From the NCBI RefSeq assembly GCF_000014225.1, contig NC_008228.1:2976001-3040000 (forward strand): a DNA stretch of 64,000 bases, given 5' to 3'. Below the pieces are notes generated by a model, which worked only from the letters and a program-made list of their open reading frames with translations, searched no databases and had not been told where the DNA came from. Origin of the DNA: Paraglaciecola sp. T6c. GTDB lineage: Bacteria; Pseudomonadota; Gammaproteobacteria; Enterobacterales; Alteromonadaceae. Both the position numbers and the translations under genes were made by a program. Shown here in pieces: positions 29,327 through 39,104 of this stretch; positions within the stretch are counted from its first letter, which is position 1, and every line of letters starts with the position of its first letter.

Positions 29327-31642
29327 ATGAATAACAAACTCTTCGTTACTAAGCGAACTGGCGAGCGCGAAAGCATTGACCTCGAAAAAATCCACAAAGT
29401 TATTACTTGGGCAGCTAAAGGCCTTAATAATGTGTCTGTATCTCAGGTGGAAATTAAAGCGCATATTCAGTTCTACGACGGTATCAAGACAGAAGATATT
29501 CATGAGACGCTGATCCGCTCAGCGGCCGATCTTATTTCAACAGACGCACCAGATTATCAATACTTAGCAGCACGTTTGGCTATCTTCCATTTACGTAAGA
29601 AAGCCTATGGGCAGTTTGAGCCCCCAGCGCTTTTCGCCCATGTTACCAACATGGTCGAGATGCAAAAATATGATCAACATTTGTTGAGTGATTACAGCGA
29701 AGCTGAATTTCAAGAAATGGATGATTATATTGACCACTGGCGTGACATGGACTTTAGCTACGCCGCAGTCAAGCAGCTAGAAGGTAAATACCTTGTTCAA
29801 AACCGGGTAACAGGCGAAATTTACGAGAGTGCCCAATTTCTATATATCTTGGTAGCAGCATGTTTGTTTGCTGATTACCCGAAAGATTCGCGCATGGAAT
29901 ACATCAAGCGCTTCTATGATGCGACGTCGAAATTCAAAATCTCACTGCCTACGCCAATTATGGCCGGCGTGCGTACACCTACAAGGCAGTTCAGCTCATG
30001 TGTATTGATTGAAGCTGGCGATAGCCTTGATTCAATTAACGCGACAGCCAGTGCCATTGTTAAGTACGTGAGCCAGCGCGCCGGTATCGGTGTCAACGCA
30101 GGGCGCATACGTGCTCTTGGTAGCCCTATTCGCGGCGGCGAAGCATTCCATACGGGTTGTATTCCATTCTATAAGTATTTCCAAACTGCCGTTAAAAGTT
30201 GTTCACAAGGCGGCGTTCGCGGCGGTGCAGCAACACTTTTCTACCCACTTTGGCATATGGAAGTGGAATCACTTCTAGTATTGAAAAATAACCGTGGTGT
30301 AGAAGAAAACCGCGTTCGTCATTTGGATTACGGCGTGCAATTTAATAAGTTGATGTATCAGCGCTTGATTAAAGATCAGCACATTAGCTTGTTTAGCCCA
30401 TCTGACGTACCTGGTTTGTACGATGCGTTCTTTGCTGACCAACCTAAATTTGAAGAGCTATACGTTAAGTACGAGCAAGATGACAGCATCCGCAAGACCC
30501 AAATCAAAGCAGTAGAGTTGTTTAGCTTGTTCATGCAAGAGCGTGCTAGTACCGGCCGTATCTATCTTCAGAACGTGGATCACTGCAACACGCACAGTCC
30601 TTTCGACCCGAAAGTTGCACCGATCCGTCAAAGCAACCTGTGTCTTGAAATCGCTCTACCGACTAAACCCCTTGAGCACGTTAATGACGAAAACGGCGAA
30701 ATTGCCCTTTGTACATTATCAGCGTTTAACCTAGGTGCCATTGAAAGCTTAGAAGACTTCGCAGAAATGGCTGACCTCGCCGTACGTGCGCTTGACAACC
30801 TACTCGATTATCAAGATTACCCCGTACCCGCAGCGTACAATGCCACTATGGGGCGTCGTACATTGGGTATAGGTGTAATCAATTTTGCCTACTACCTTGC
30901 TAAGAACGGCGTTAAATACTCAGATGGCAGTGCCAACGGCCTCATTCACCGAACATTTGAAGCCATGCAATATCACTTGATGCGTGCCTCTTGTAACCTA
31001 GCAAAAGAGAAAGGCGCATGTCCTAAGTTTGATGAGACCACCTACTCTCAAGGGATCATGCCAATTGATACCTACAAGAAAGACTTAGACAAAATTTGTA
31101 ACGAGCCACTGCATTGTGACTGGGACAGTCTACGTGCTGACATCAAGCAATACGGTCTACGTAACAGTACCTTGTCTGCCTTGATGCCGTCTGAAACATC
31201 ATCACAGATTTCAAATGCCACCAATGGCATTGAGCCACCACGCGGCCACATCAGTGTTAAATCCAGTAAAGATGGAGTGTTGAAGCAAGTGGTGCCTGAG
31301 TACGAATTGTTGAAAGACAAGTACGAATTGTTGTGGGATTTACCGTCTAACGATGGTTACTTACAGTTAACCGGTATTATGCAAAAGTTTGTTGATCAAA
31401 CAATTTCAGCTAACACCAGTTACGACCCGAACAAATACGACGGTGGCAAAGTCCCCATGAAGTTATTGTTGAAAGACTTGCTTACCGCTTATCAGCTAGG
31501 CGTAAAAACCTTGTACTACCACAACACTCGTGATGGCGCAGCAGATACATCACAGCAAGAGCTGAAATCAACCCAGTTCGTTCCACAAGAAGCAGTCGTT
31601 GAAGAAGACGACGATTGTGCTGGCGGTGCGTGTAAAATTTAA
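29327..31642 (+). CDS. nrdA: Ribonucleoside-diphosphate reductase alpha subunit (class Ia)
   Basis: Reduces NDPs to dNDPs. N-terminal ATP-cone (FVTKRTGERESIDLEKIHKV) for overall dATP control. Active-site cysteines are recognisable in FSSCVLIEAGD, SNLCLEI and EIALCTLSAFNLG, with the catalytic Glu in CLEI. The C-terminal redox pair is in DDCAGGACKI. Start at 29327 (MNNKLFVTKRTG, 771 aa) agrees with the family; the in-frame extension from 29192 is rejected. It lies upstream of nrdB and yfaE. Confidence 0.97.
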   Translation: MNNKLFVTKRTGERESIDLEKIHKVITWAAKGLNNVSVSQVEIKAHIQFYDGIKTEDIHETLIRSAADLISTDAPDYQYLAARLAIFHLRKKAYGQFEPPALFAHVTNMVEMQKYDQHLLSDYSEAEFQEMDDYIDHWRDMDFSYAAVKQLEGKYLVQNRVTGEIYESAQFLYILVAACLFADYPKDSRMEYIKRFYDATSKFKISLPTPIMAGVRTPTRQFSSCVLIEAGDSLDSINATASAIVKYVSQRAGIGVNAGRIRALGSPIRGGEAFHTGCIPFYKYFQTAVKSCSQGGVRGGAATLFYPLWHMEVESLLVLKNNRGVEENRVRHLDYGVQFNKLMYQRLIKDQHISLFSPSDVPGLYDAFFADQPKFEELYVKYEQDDSIRKTQIKAVELFSLFMQERASTGRIYLQNVDHCNTHSPFDPKVAPIRQSNLCLEIALPTKPLEHVNDENGEIALCTLSAFNLGAIESLEDFAEMADLAVRALDNLLDYQDYPVPAAYNATMGRRTLGIGVINFAYYLAKNGVKYSDGSANGLIHRTFEAMQYHLMRASCNLAKEKGACPKFDETTYSQGIMPIDTYKKDLDKICNEPLHCDWDSLRADIKQYGLRNSTLSALMPSETSSQISNATNGIEPPRGHISVKSSKDGVLKQVVPEYELLKDKYELLWDLPSNDGYLQLTGIMQKFVDQTISANTSYDPNKYDGGKVPMKLLLKDLLTAYQLGVKTLYYHNTRDGAADTSQQELKSTQFVPQEAVVEEDDDCAGGACKI

Positions 31643-31651
31643 TCTTTCTGA

Positions 31652-31676
31652 GCCCTTTAGCGTATCCCTAAAGGGC
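31652..31676 (+). other. Hairpin between nrdA and nrdB
   Basis: Nine-base stem GCCCTTTAG/CTAAAGGGC around CGTATCC, 9 nt after the nrdA stop. It is not followed by a T-run, so it is better read as an mRNA-stability or processing hairpin than as a terminator. Confidence 0.55.
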
Positions 31677-31707
31677 GAATTCAACTCAAAATGGTCTGCT
31701 AACATTC

Positions 31708-32838
31708 ATGAAATACACAACGTTTAATCAAATCAATAATGACCCTTTGCAGGAACCTATGTTTTTTGGCAATCCGGTCAACGTTGCCCGTTATGATCAA
31801 CAAAAACACAGCATTTTCGAAAAACTTATCGAGAAGCAAATCAGTTTTTTCTGGCGCCCCGAAGAAGTAGATGTCAGTAAAGACAGAGTTGACTTTCAAA
31901 AGCTGAGTGAATCAGAAAAGCACATTTTTATTTCGAATTTGAAATATCAAACCTTATTAGACTCTATTCAAGGCCGTAGCCCAAATATTGCTTTTTTACC
32001 GATTATTTCTATTCCTGAGCTAGAAACATGGACTGAAACATGGTCGTTTTTTGAAACCATTCATTCACGTTCCTACACCCATATTTTGCGTAACTTGTTT
32101 GGGGACCCAAGCAGTATTTTCTCTGATATCGTTGAAAATGAGCAAATCAAGAAGCGCGCTGCTGATATTTCTAAATACTATGACGATTTGATTTTTTACA
32201 CCCAACTTTGGCAAACCCTTGGTGAAGGTACGCACACAATCAATGGTGAAGAACACGTTGTGACTATGCGTACGCTGAAGATAAAACTATTCTTGTGCAT
32301 GAATTCAGTCAATGCCTTGGAAGCGATTCGTTTTTACGTGTCGTTCGCGTGTACGTTTGCGTTTGCTGAGCGTGAATTAATGGAAGGTAATTCTAAAATT
32401 ATTCGCCTGATTTCACGTGATGAAAACCTACACTTGACCTCGACGCAGCATATTTTGAACTTGTGGGCCAAAGGCAAAGACGACCCTGAAATGGCTGAAA
32501 TCGCCCTTGAGTATAAAGAGGAAGCGACAAATATCTTCCTTGACGCAGTTAATCAAGAGAAAGAATGGGCTGAGTACTTATTTCAGAACGGCTCGATGAT
32601 TGGCCTAAATAAAGATATTTTATGTCAATACGTGGAGTTTATTGCGAACCACAGAATGTCAGCAATTGGCTTAGATCAGCCATTTGACATTAAAAATAAC
32701 CCCTTGCCTTGGATGAATAATTATTTGAATTCAGACAACGTACAGGTCGCTCCGCAAGAATCTGAGATCAGCTCCTATCTTGTCGGCCAAATCGACTCTG
32801 AAGTCGGCAGCAACGACTTCGACGAGTTCGAGCTATAG
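31708..32838 (+). CDS. nrdB: Ribonucleoside-diphosphate reductase beta subunit (class Ia)
   Basis: Holds the diferric-tyrosyl radical. 376 aa, same as E. coli NrdB. The radical Tyr is in [12 protein letters not shown]; iron ligands lie in [29 protein letters not shown] and [14 protein letters not shown]. The C-terminal tail [20 protein letters not shown] docks in NrdA. It lies 65 nt after nrdA, across a stem-loop, and shares one base with the yfaE start. Confidence 0.97.
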   Translation: MKYTTFNQINNDPLQEPMFFGNPVNVARYDQQKHSIFEKLIEKQISFFWRPEEVDVSKDRVDFQKLSESEKHIFISNLKYQTLLDSIQGRSPNIAFLPIISIPELETWTETWSFFETIHSRSYTHILRNLFGDPSSIFSDIVENEQIKKRAADISKYYDDLIFYTQLWQTLGEGTHTINGEEHVVTMRTLKIKLFLCMNSVNALEAIRFYVSFACTFAFAERELMEGNSKIIRLISRDENLHLTSTQHILNLWAKGKDDPEMAEIALEYKEEATNIFLDAVNQEKEWAEYLFQNGSMIGLNKDILCQYVEFIANHRMSAIGLDQPFDIKNNPLPWMNNYLNSDNVQVAPQESEISSYLVGQIDSEVGSNDFDEFEL

Positions 32839-33110
32839 TGTGCAAAAAAGTCACGGTTGTTGAACACGACGACCCCGACGCCCCCTGTGAGCATACGATT
32901 TCGTTTGCTCACGACAATCTCCTCGACTGTTTGCTCATCCATAATATTCCTAAGGAATACCACTGCAAAGAGGGATTTTGCGGTGCATGTAGAACACAGT
33001 TAATCGAAGGTGAGGTAGAATACCTACTTGATCCTCTTGCTTTCATCGATGACGGCGAAATACTGCCTTGTTGCTGTAAACCCTTGGGTCACATAAAAAT
33101 TAAAGCGTAA
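32838..33110 (+). CDS. yfaE: 2Fe-2S ferredoxin YfaE
   Basis: Small ferredoxin that maintains the NrdB diferric-tyrosyl cofactor. The 90-aa protein has the plant-type pattern CKEGFCGACRTQL (Cys-x4-Cys-x2-Cys) and a fourth Cys in LPCCCKP. The start is GTG at 32838, overlapping the nrdB TAG by one base; this is a translationally coupled nrdA-nrdB-yfaE operon as in E. coli. Confidence 0.93.
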   Translation: MCKKVTVVEHDDPDAPCEHTISFAHDNLLDCLLIHNIPKEYHCKEGFCGACRTQLIEGEVEYLLDPLAFIDDGEILPCCCKPLGHIKIKA

Positions 33111-33182
33111 TCCAACCTCAAGTAAACACGCAGCGTCAATCGATTGGAATTAGCTAACAAGAAGCTAGCGGTTTTAAAATCC

Positions 33183-33208
33183 AAAAAAGCCAGCAAAATA
33201 GCTGGCTT
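33183..33208 (-). terminator. Terminator after purC
   Basis: On the minus strand AGCCAGC-TATTTT-GCTGGCT is followed by TTTTTGG, about 34-59 nt after the purC stop. It lies between convergent purC and yfaE and may also act on the plus strand. Confidence 0.75.
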
Positions 33209-33241
33209 ATATGAGTCTCACCTTTCAAACGAGATATGAGT

Positions 33242-34345
33242 TTAGTCAATAAGCTGGTACCTATCCCGTAAAACACTGATCACTTCTTCTTTAGGGTTAT
33301 CACTGAGCACAATTTTTTGGCCGGTGATTTTCTCCGCTATTTGTGTATAAGTCTTTGATATATCCATTAACACCTGTACTGGTAAGGCATTGTTTCGTGC
33401 TAATGCCTCGCGTTCATCCATGCGCTCTTTATTAAGCAATATATCAGGATCAGGGAAGTAATTGAGCAGCAACTGCCTGAATCCTTCTTTTGAGTTCTCG
33501 ACAATATTGCCTTGATCGTATTGCTTGGCGTCCCATATACGAGATGAATCTGGGGTTCCCACTTCATCCATATAAATTAATTTATCGTTTCCGTCTACGT
33601 CTTTTACATAACCAAATTCGAACTTTGTATCTACGAAAATTTGATCGATTTTGTTAAGCGCGTGACTTATGACCCCGAAGCCTTCAGTGAGTAATTTTTC
33701 GTACAAAGCAATGTCATCAGCAGAGTTAAAGTTAAACGCAGCATAGTGTTGCGCTATATCACTTCGAGACACATTGACATCGTCTGCTTCTGGCACCCCC
33801 TCAATGCCTTTAAGAACACCTTTGGTAGAAGGAGTAATCAATATATTGGCTAACTTGCTGTCTCTTGATAACCCTTCCTCAAGACGGATACCGCAAAACT
33901 CGCGTTCGCCTTTTTCGTACGCACGCCACATGGAACCCGTAATATATTGACGGCAAATCGCCTCAATCATGATTGGGCGAGCTTTCTGAACAATCCATAC
34001 CAGTGGGTGAGGAATGTCTAATATATGACTATCAGCCAGCCCCTGCTCCTTAAATAAGCCAAACCAATGGTTTGAAATAGCATTTAAAGCTGCGCCTTTT
34101 CCAGGTACACCTTGCATACCTTCTTCACCACGCCAAATGCAATCAAACGCTGAAATACGATCGCTTATTAACATGATGGCTAATGGCGTATCTTTCGGTA
34201 CCGGGTAATTATGCTCTTCAATAAGACGTCGGCTATCCTGCTCTGTTAACCAATATACAGAACGAACTTTGCCACTGTGCACAGGTAAATCAGTACGAAT
34301 AGGAAGGTTGTCATTAACAGCAAGCACTTTATCAGCGAAGCTCAT
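33242..34345 (-). CDS. purC: SAICAR synthetase (long form)
   Basis: Phosphoribosylaminoimidazole-succinocarboxamide synthase of purine synthesis. 367 aa, longer than the 237-aa E. coli type and like the form of Vibrio and Shewanella. Conserved parts are [55 protein letters not shown] and [15 protein letters not shown] (substrate and ATP-metal region). It follows bamC in dapA-bamC-purC, but a hairpin lies between them. Confidence 0.95.
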
Positions 34346-34378
34346 ACTAGATTGTCCTCAAAATGGGTTGCCTAAAAA

Positions 34379-34406
34379 CGAAAAAGCACCCTTGCGGTGC
34401 TCTTTC
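34379..34406 (-). terminator. Hairpin between bamC and purC
   Basis: On the minus strand AGAGCACCG-CAA-GGGTGCTTTTTCG. It lies 18 nt after the bamC stop. Placed inside an otherwise conserved dapA-bamC-purC order, it could terminate or attenuate read-through into purC. Confidence 0.65.
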
Positions 34407-34423
34407 AATCGATACGGATTACA

Positions 34424-35530
34424 TTAAATGTCTAAATTATCGTCAGCCATTACTCGGGCAAACACATCATACAGACCAGATAACTTATCTTTAGTAAATG
34501 GCGTGCTCTCGTTATCAAGCACAGTTAACGAGGTATGCTCACCCGCGTCTTCTACTCTAAAACGATACTCTTGCTTTTCAAGCGGTAAAGCATTTTCGTC
34601 GTTAGACCAAACTGAATCCCACCAACCACTCTCGGTACCGTTGTACTTAACAAACAATAAACCATTAGATTTGTCGTAATCTTTCACGTCAAAACCAAGT
34701 TTACGCAACACCAATAGCACGCGCGGCCATGCTGTGTCGTAGTTACTGTCAATAATAAACGCAGGTGCATCTTCGCCATCTTGGCCAATTGTAATTTGCA
34801 TACCACGGCGAATTTCCCGTAGGCGCTTAGCATCAGCCACTCGAATTTGGTATTCGTAGTGACCAATCACTTTATTCAAGATGTCGACTTCTTTAGCGCG
34901 GGAATCTACATCAGATTTTTCAGCAACAACCGCTTCCCCCTGACGCTCTTTATAATCCACTAGGTGCGCGTTCAATGTCGCCGTACGTCCGTGGGGTTTC
35001 ATTTCTAAATCAAATTCAAAGCGTTGGCTGGTGTCACGCTCAACAGATGACCAGCTATACCAATGATCATCTAAAATCTCTTTGGCCACGACCCAATCGG
35101 TAACGAGGCGCTGTTTGTCTTTATCGAACGATTCAATGCCAATGCCCTGCTCTTCTAGATAACTCAGCAGAGAATTCCAAATAGTGGTGTCTAGCGGTTG
35201 ACTATCGTCGACTTGGTCGAAAAACACCTTAGCATCTTTACTGCCATCATCAACATGAGACCCAGTGACTAAAGGCAACACCAACGCGGGTGAAACGACC
35301 TTGAGCTTTTTGCCAATAAAATTGCGCGGCGCATCAGCATCCAAAGCAGGAAGCTTATAAGCCTGACTAAAATTAGGACGGTCAACATCGGCTGGTACTT
35401 GAATATCATGACCTGGCTGTTGCTTAGTATATTCAAAATTACCGCTGGCGATTTGTCGCTCTTCTAATGAACTACACGCGCTTAAAACACTAACCGCGAT
35501 AGCTGTGCCAATGAAAAACTTAGTTGTCAT
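34424..35530 (-). CDS. bamC: Outer-membrane assembly lipoprotein BamC
   Basis: BAM-complex lipoprotein. Signal peptide with lipobox LSAC (Cys about residue 19) and the disordered N-terminal stretch typical of BamC, followed by two helix-grip domains (DTTIWNSLLSYLEEQGIGIE and YDTAWPRVLLVLRKLGFDV). It lies 9 nt downstream of dapA as in E. coli. Length 368 aa. Confidence 0.94.
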   Translation of the reverse strand: MTTKFFIGTAIAVSVLSACSSLEERQIASGNFEYTKQQPGHDIQVPADVDRPNFSQAYKLPALDADAPRNFIGKKLKVVSPALVLPLVTGSHVDDGSKDAKVFFDQVDDSQPLDTTIWNSLLSYLEEQGIGIESFDKDKQRLVTDWVVAKEILDDHWYSWSSVERDTSQRFEFDLEMKPHGRTATLNAHLVDYKERQGEAVVAEKSDVDSRAKEVDILNKVIGHYEYQIRVADAKRLREIRRGMQITIGQDGEDAPAFIIDSNYDTAWPRVLLVLRKLGFDVKDYDKSNGLLFVKYNGTESGWWDSVWSNDENALPLEKQEYRFRVEDAGEHTSLTVLDNESTPFTKDKLSGLYDVFARVMADDNLDI

Positions 35531-35539
35531 GCAATCTCC

Positions 35540-36421
35540 TTAAGATAATACGCCCGAATTGCGCATGACTTGTTCGATATGATTTTGGCTATCAAGTTCC
35601 GATTCAATTAACGGTAAACGCAAAAATGCAGATTGAATGAGCCCCATTTTGTATAAAGCCCACTTAGGCAATACTGGATTTGGTTCAATAAATAGAGCGC
35701 TGTGAAGCTCGGCTATTTGCTGATCGATTTCTTTGGCTTTGGAGTAATTACCGGCAAGCGCCGCTTCACACATCTGAGACATTTGCTTAGGTACAACATT
35801 CGCCGTCACTGAAATAACGCCGTGCCCCCCTGCCGTTAAAAACTCACATCCTGTAGCATCGTCGCCACTTAAGAATACAAAGTCTTTATCTACTAAAGGT
35901 TGCATTTGTTTTAAACGGGCAATATCACCGGTGGCATCTTTAAGGCCAACAATTTTAGGGTGTGTTGCGAGTTCCGCCACTGTGTCAGGCAGCATATCTG
36001 CAACCGTACGCCCAGGTACGTTGTACAACAGAACCGGCAAATCAGTCGCATCTGCAACCGCGTTGAAGTGCGCCACCATGCCTTTTTGTTGCGGCTTGTT
36101 GTAATAAGGCACAACACTAAGGAAACCATCAATCCCAGTACCAGCCATTTGCTCGCTTAAAAATATCGCTTCAGCGGTAGAGTTGGCTCCACTTCCAGCG
36201 ATTACCGGTATCTTCTTATCAGCGAACTCGACCATGCGCTTGACCACTTCAATGTGCTCATCAAAGGGTAACGTGGCAGACTCGCCCGTGGTGCCTACAG
36301 CAATTAAGCCATGACTGCCATTAGCAATATGAAAATCAACCAACTTCTTTAACGACGGATAATCTATCTCGCCTGATTGGTACATGGGGGTGATTAATGC
36401 AACGTAACTACCAGTAAACAT
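35540..36421 (-). CDS. dapA: 4-hydroxy-tetrahydrodipicolinate synthase
   Basis: Condenses pyruvate and aspartate semialdehyde in lysine and meso-diaminopimelate synthesis. Of 293 aa; Schiff-base Lys in IVGLKDATGDIARL, Tyr of the proton relay in PVLLYNVPGRT, and GTTGESATLP. First gene of dapA-bamC, divergent from gcvR, the E. coli arrangement. Confidence 0.97.
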   Translation of the reverse strand: MFTGSYVALITPMYQSGEIDYPSLKKLVDFHIANGSHGLIAVGTTGESATLPFDEHIEVVKRMVEFADKKIPVIAGSGANSTAEAIFLSEQMAGTGIDGFLSVVPYYNKPQQKGMVAHFNAVADATDLPVLLYNVPGRTVADMLPDTVAELATHPKIVGLKDATGDIARLKQMQPLVDKDFVFLSGDDATGCEFLTAGGHGVISVTANVVPKQMSQMCEAALAGNYSKAKEIDQQIAELHSALFIEPNPVLPKWALYKMGLIQSAFLRLPLIESELDSQNHIEQVMRNSGVLS

Positions 36422-36582
36422 GCCTACTCCAGAAAAAATTCGCGCCTAATGGTAAAGAGCCTGTGGGGTAAAAACAAGTAATGAATGCGCAGAATGCAAA
36501 ACCAATCTTGAAACTGGAAATACTAGGGGTAATTCAGGTATGTTAGTAGTGTCAAAATTCACGAAGTAAGCTTAATACGTTA

Positions 36583-37110
36583 ATGAAACAACAATTAATC
36601 ATCACCATTCTAGGTGCCAACAAAGTCACCATGCTCAGCACAATCACTGATGTGGTTAGTGAGACTAATTGCAACATTCTGGATAGTCGGCAAGCGGTTT
36701 ACGGTCAGGATTTTTCACTTACCATGATTGTAGAAGGCACCCAGAGCGCTATTGCACGTGTTGAGGTAGCTATACCTCTCGCTTGTCAGCAGCTTGATTT
36801 GCTATCCATGATGAAACGAACCAAACGCCATGCTAAACAAAATCTAGAGCACCTTGCAGACGTGACCTTCTCAGGTGTTGATGCAGTAGGTGTTATTAAA
36901 GAAGTGACGCAATTTTTCTCCACGTTTTGCGTAACCGTCAGTGCTCTGCGTTTAAAGACACTGCAAACATCTCCAGATGAACCAGATGAAGTGAAATGCA
37001 AAATGGTCGTCAGTATGCCTCACGATATTGACATAGCGGATTTCGAGAAGAAGTTTGAAGTGTTACTGCAACATCTAGATTTACACGGCGCTATTAAGCA
37101 AAATCACTGA
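36583..37110 (+). CDS. gcvR: Glycine cleavage system regulator GcvR (ACT domains)
   Basis: Protein of 175 aa with two ACT domains and no DNA-binding domain; in E. coli GcvR binds and holds GcvA inactive when glycine is low. The first ACT starts LIITILGANKVTMLSTITDVV and the second near residue 93 (VTFSGVDAVGVIKEVTQFF). It is upstream of bcp, the E. coli order, and divergent from dapA. Confidence 0.9.
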   Translation: MKQQLIITILGANKVTMLSTITDVVSETNCNILDSRQAVYGQDFSLTMIVEGTQSAIARVEVAIPLACQQLDLLSMMKRTKRHAKQNLEHLADVTFSGVDAVGVIKEVTQFFSTFCVTVSALRLKTLQTSPDEPDEVKCKMVVSMPHDIDIADFEKKFEVLLQHLDLHGAIKQNH

Positions 37111-37166
37111 ATTTTTCATTCATCACATTTCCACAATTTTTTTACATCCATATTAAGGACATTTTT

Positions 37167-37631
37167 ATGAATAGACTGACAGCGGGTGCACCAGCACCTA
37201 AATTCTCCTTGCCCAATGAGCACGGCGAAACCGTGAACCTATCGGACTTTAGCGGTAAAAAGGTATTGGTGTATTTCTACCCCAAAGCCATGACGCCAGG
37301 CTGCACTGTACAAGCTCAAAATCTTCGTGATAGCAAAAGCGAACTAGATAAGCTAAATGTAGTTGTGCTTGGCGTCAGCCCAGACGCGGTCAAGCGCCTG
37401 CCTAAATTCATTGAAAAAGAGCAGCTTAATTTCAGCCTGTTGTCTGATGAAGATCATGCTGTTGCGGAGGCCTTTGGCGTTTGGGGCTTAAAGAAGTTTA
37501 TGGGCAAGGAATATGACGGTATTCACCGCATCAGCTTTCTAATTAACGAACAAGGCGTGATTGAACACGTGTTTGATAAGTTTAAAACCAAAGACCACCA
37601 TCAGGTCGTACTTGATTATTTAAATCAATAA
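37167..37631 (+). CDS. bcp: Thioredoxin-dependent thiol peroxidase Bcp (one-Cys form)
   Basis: Peroxiredoxin of 154 aa; reduces H2O2 and organic hydroperoxides. The peroxidatic Cys is in MTPGCTVQAQNLRD (residue about 46). In E. coli Bcp a second Cys sits five residues on (TPGCTVQACGLRD); here it is Gln-Asn and the protein has no other Cys, so no internal disulfide can form. Upstream is gcvR; AAGGA precedes the ATG. Confidence 0.94.
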   Translation: MNRLTAGAPAPKFSLPNEHGETVNLSDFSGKKVLVYFYPKAMTPGCTVQAQNLRDSKSELDKLNVVVLGVSPDAVKRLPKFIEKEQLNFSLLSDEDHAVAEAFGVWGLKKFMGKEYDGIHRISFLINEQGVIEHVFDKFKTKDHHQVVLDYLNQ

Positions 37632-37696
37632 GATAGCACCGTGATGCTTGCTTACCCTGAAGCCATATTCAGGACAGGCAAGCATCGTCCAAAAGC

Positions 37697-38767
37697 TTAA
37701 ATAGCGGGAGGAAGCTCCTGCAAAGGCCCTTTCCAAGCATTAATCACCGCTTTTACCAGCGTCGCCAGTGGGATGGCAAAAAACACGCCCCAGAAGCCCC
37801 ATAAACCGCCAAAAAATAACACTGCGATAATGATGTACACCGGATGTAAGCTTACCGCTTCAGAAAATAGCACCGGCACAAGCACGTTTCCATCGAGTGC
37901 CTGAATCACCCCATAAGCAATCATTAACCACCAAAAATCCGGTGTTATTCCCCACTGAAATAAGGCCACTACCGCCACAGGAATTGTCACCACGGCAGCA
38001 CCGATATAAGGTATCAATACTGAAAAGCCCACCAACACGCCAAGCAGCAAGGCATAGCGTAAATCCATCAAGGCGAAGGTTACGGCTGATATCGTGCCCA
38101 CTATAATAATTTCGATGACTTTACCACGAATGTAGTTGGCAATTTGGGTATTCATCTCGCTACCTACTTGCTTTATAAGACGGCGCTGAGACGGTAAAAG
38201 CGGCGACAAATTGTCTAGCAGCTGATCTTTGTCCTTGAGCATGAAAAACACCATTAATGGCACCAACACAAGGTAAATTAACAAAGACGCTAAACTCCCA
38301 AGGGAACTAACAGAAGCTGAAAGAAGTTGTTCCCCCAAACTAACAATACGTTCATTCACGCCATCAAGCATGTCTTGCACATCCCCCAAATGCACAAAAT
38401 CGGGGTACTGCTCAGGTAACTGCAATAACCATACTTGTGCGTGCCCCCAGATTTGCGGCATTTCGCGAATGAGATTAATGCTTTGCTGTGATACCACAGG
38501 CACAATGCCGATAAAGGTCAAAATACATAATGTCAAAAAGCCAAAGATAACCACACTACAAGCAAAGCCTCTACGCATACCTGAGCGCGACAACTGACTT
38601 ACAGGCCAATCCAATAAATAGGCAATGACAGCGGCTACTAATACTGGCATTAAAATGGTGCCTAACAATGCCAACAGCACAGACACAGCAATTAGCATTA
38701 TCAGCAACATAACGGAATCAGGATCAGAGAATTTGCGCTTATACCATCTTTCGAACACACTTATCAT
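37697..38767 (-). CDS. perM: AI-2E family transporter PerM
   Basis: Polytopic membrane protein of the UPF0118/AI-2E exporter family, 356 aa, with about seven to eight hydrophobic segments. Family pieces include PVLVAAVIAYLLDWPV, YIRGKVIEIIIVGTISAV, LIPYIGAAVVTIPVAVVAL and the C-terminal GGLWGFWGVFFAIPLATLVK. Transport substrate is not known from sequence. It lies between bcp and bepA, as perM does in E. coli. Confidence 0.88.
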   Translation of the reverse strand: MISVFERWYKRKFSDPDSVMLLIMLIAVSVLLALLGTILMPVLVAAVIAYLLDWPVSQLSRSGMRRGFACSVVIFGFLTLCILTFIGIVPVVSQQSINLIREMPQIWGHAQVWLLQLPEQYPDFVHLGDVQDMLDGVNERIVSLGEQLLSASVSSLGSLASLLIYLVLVPLMVFFMLKDKDQLLDNLSPLLPSQRRLIKQVGSEMNTQIANYIRGKVIEIIIVGTISAVTFALMDLRYALLLGVLVGFSVLIPYIGAAVVTIPVAVVALFQWGITPDFWWLMIAYGVIQALDGNVLVPVLFSEAVSLHPVYIIIAVLFFGGLWGFWGVFFAIPLATLVKAVINAWKGPLQELPPAI

Positions 38768-39104
38768 ATAACTGTTATACCTCTTAAAAACGCGGTTAAA
38801 ATTGCTTTGACCCGATGTAGATCACATCATAAAAACGCTATTCGTTAAATGTGTGCCGTGCAAAAATCGATTAGCGCAGCATAATATAGTGTGCCACTAA
38901 AGAAAGATAAGATTTTAGCAAAGTCGTAGTGGCTTTTTTGGCCCTCTGTATTAAATAACGTTTGGGGGGTGTCGCTTAGTGCCAATAAAACACTTGAAGT
39001 TAGAGCCATTCAACGCAATATTAACGGTTATCATCAGTTTTTCGGAACTAAATCAGGCTATTGCCTTTCTTATTAACGAAGTTGTAATTGATTAAATAGG
39101 TGAA
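38768..39104. other. 337-nt spacer between perM and bepA
   Basis: Divergent spacer. It should hold the promoters of both genes, but I could not fix them with confidence. A half CRP-like site (ATCACATC near 38821) is seen without a second half. No small ORF or RNA gene is convincing. Confidence 0.4.

Noticed and set aside
36422-36582. Glycine riboswitch before gcvR
   Set aside because: gcvR suggested it, but no tandem aptamer consensus is visible in the short spacer. The spacer is too short for one.
38815-38840. CRP site before bepA/perM
   Set aside because: Only one half (ATCACATC) matches; the other half of the 16-bp palindrome is missing.
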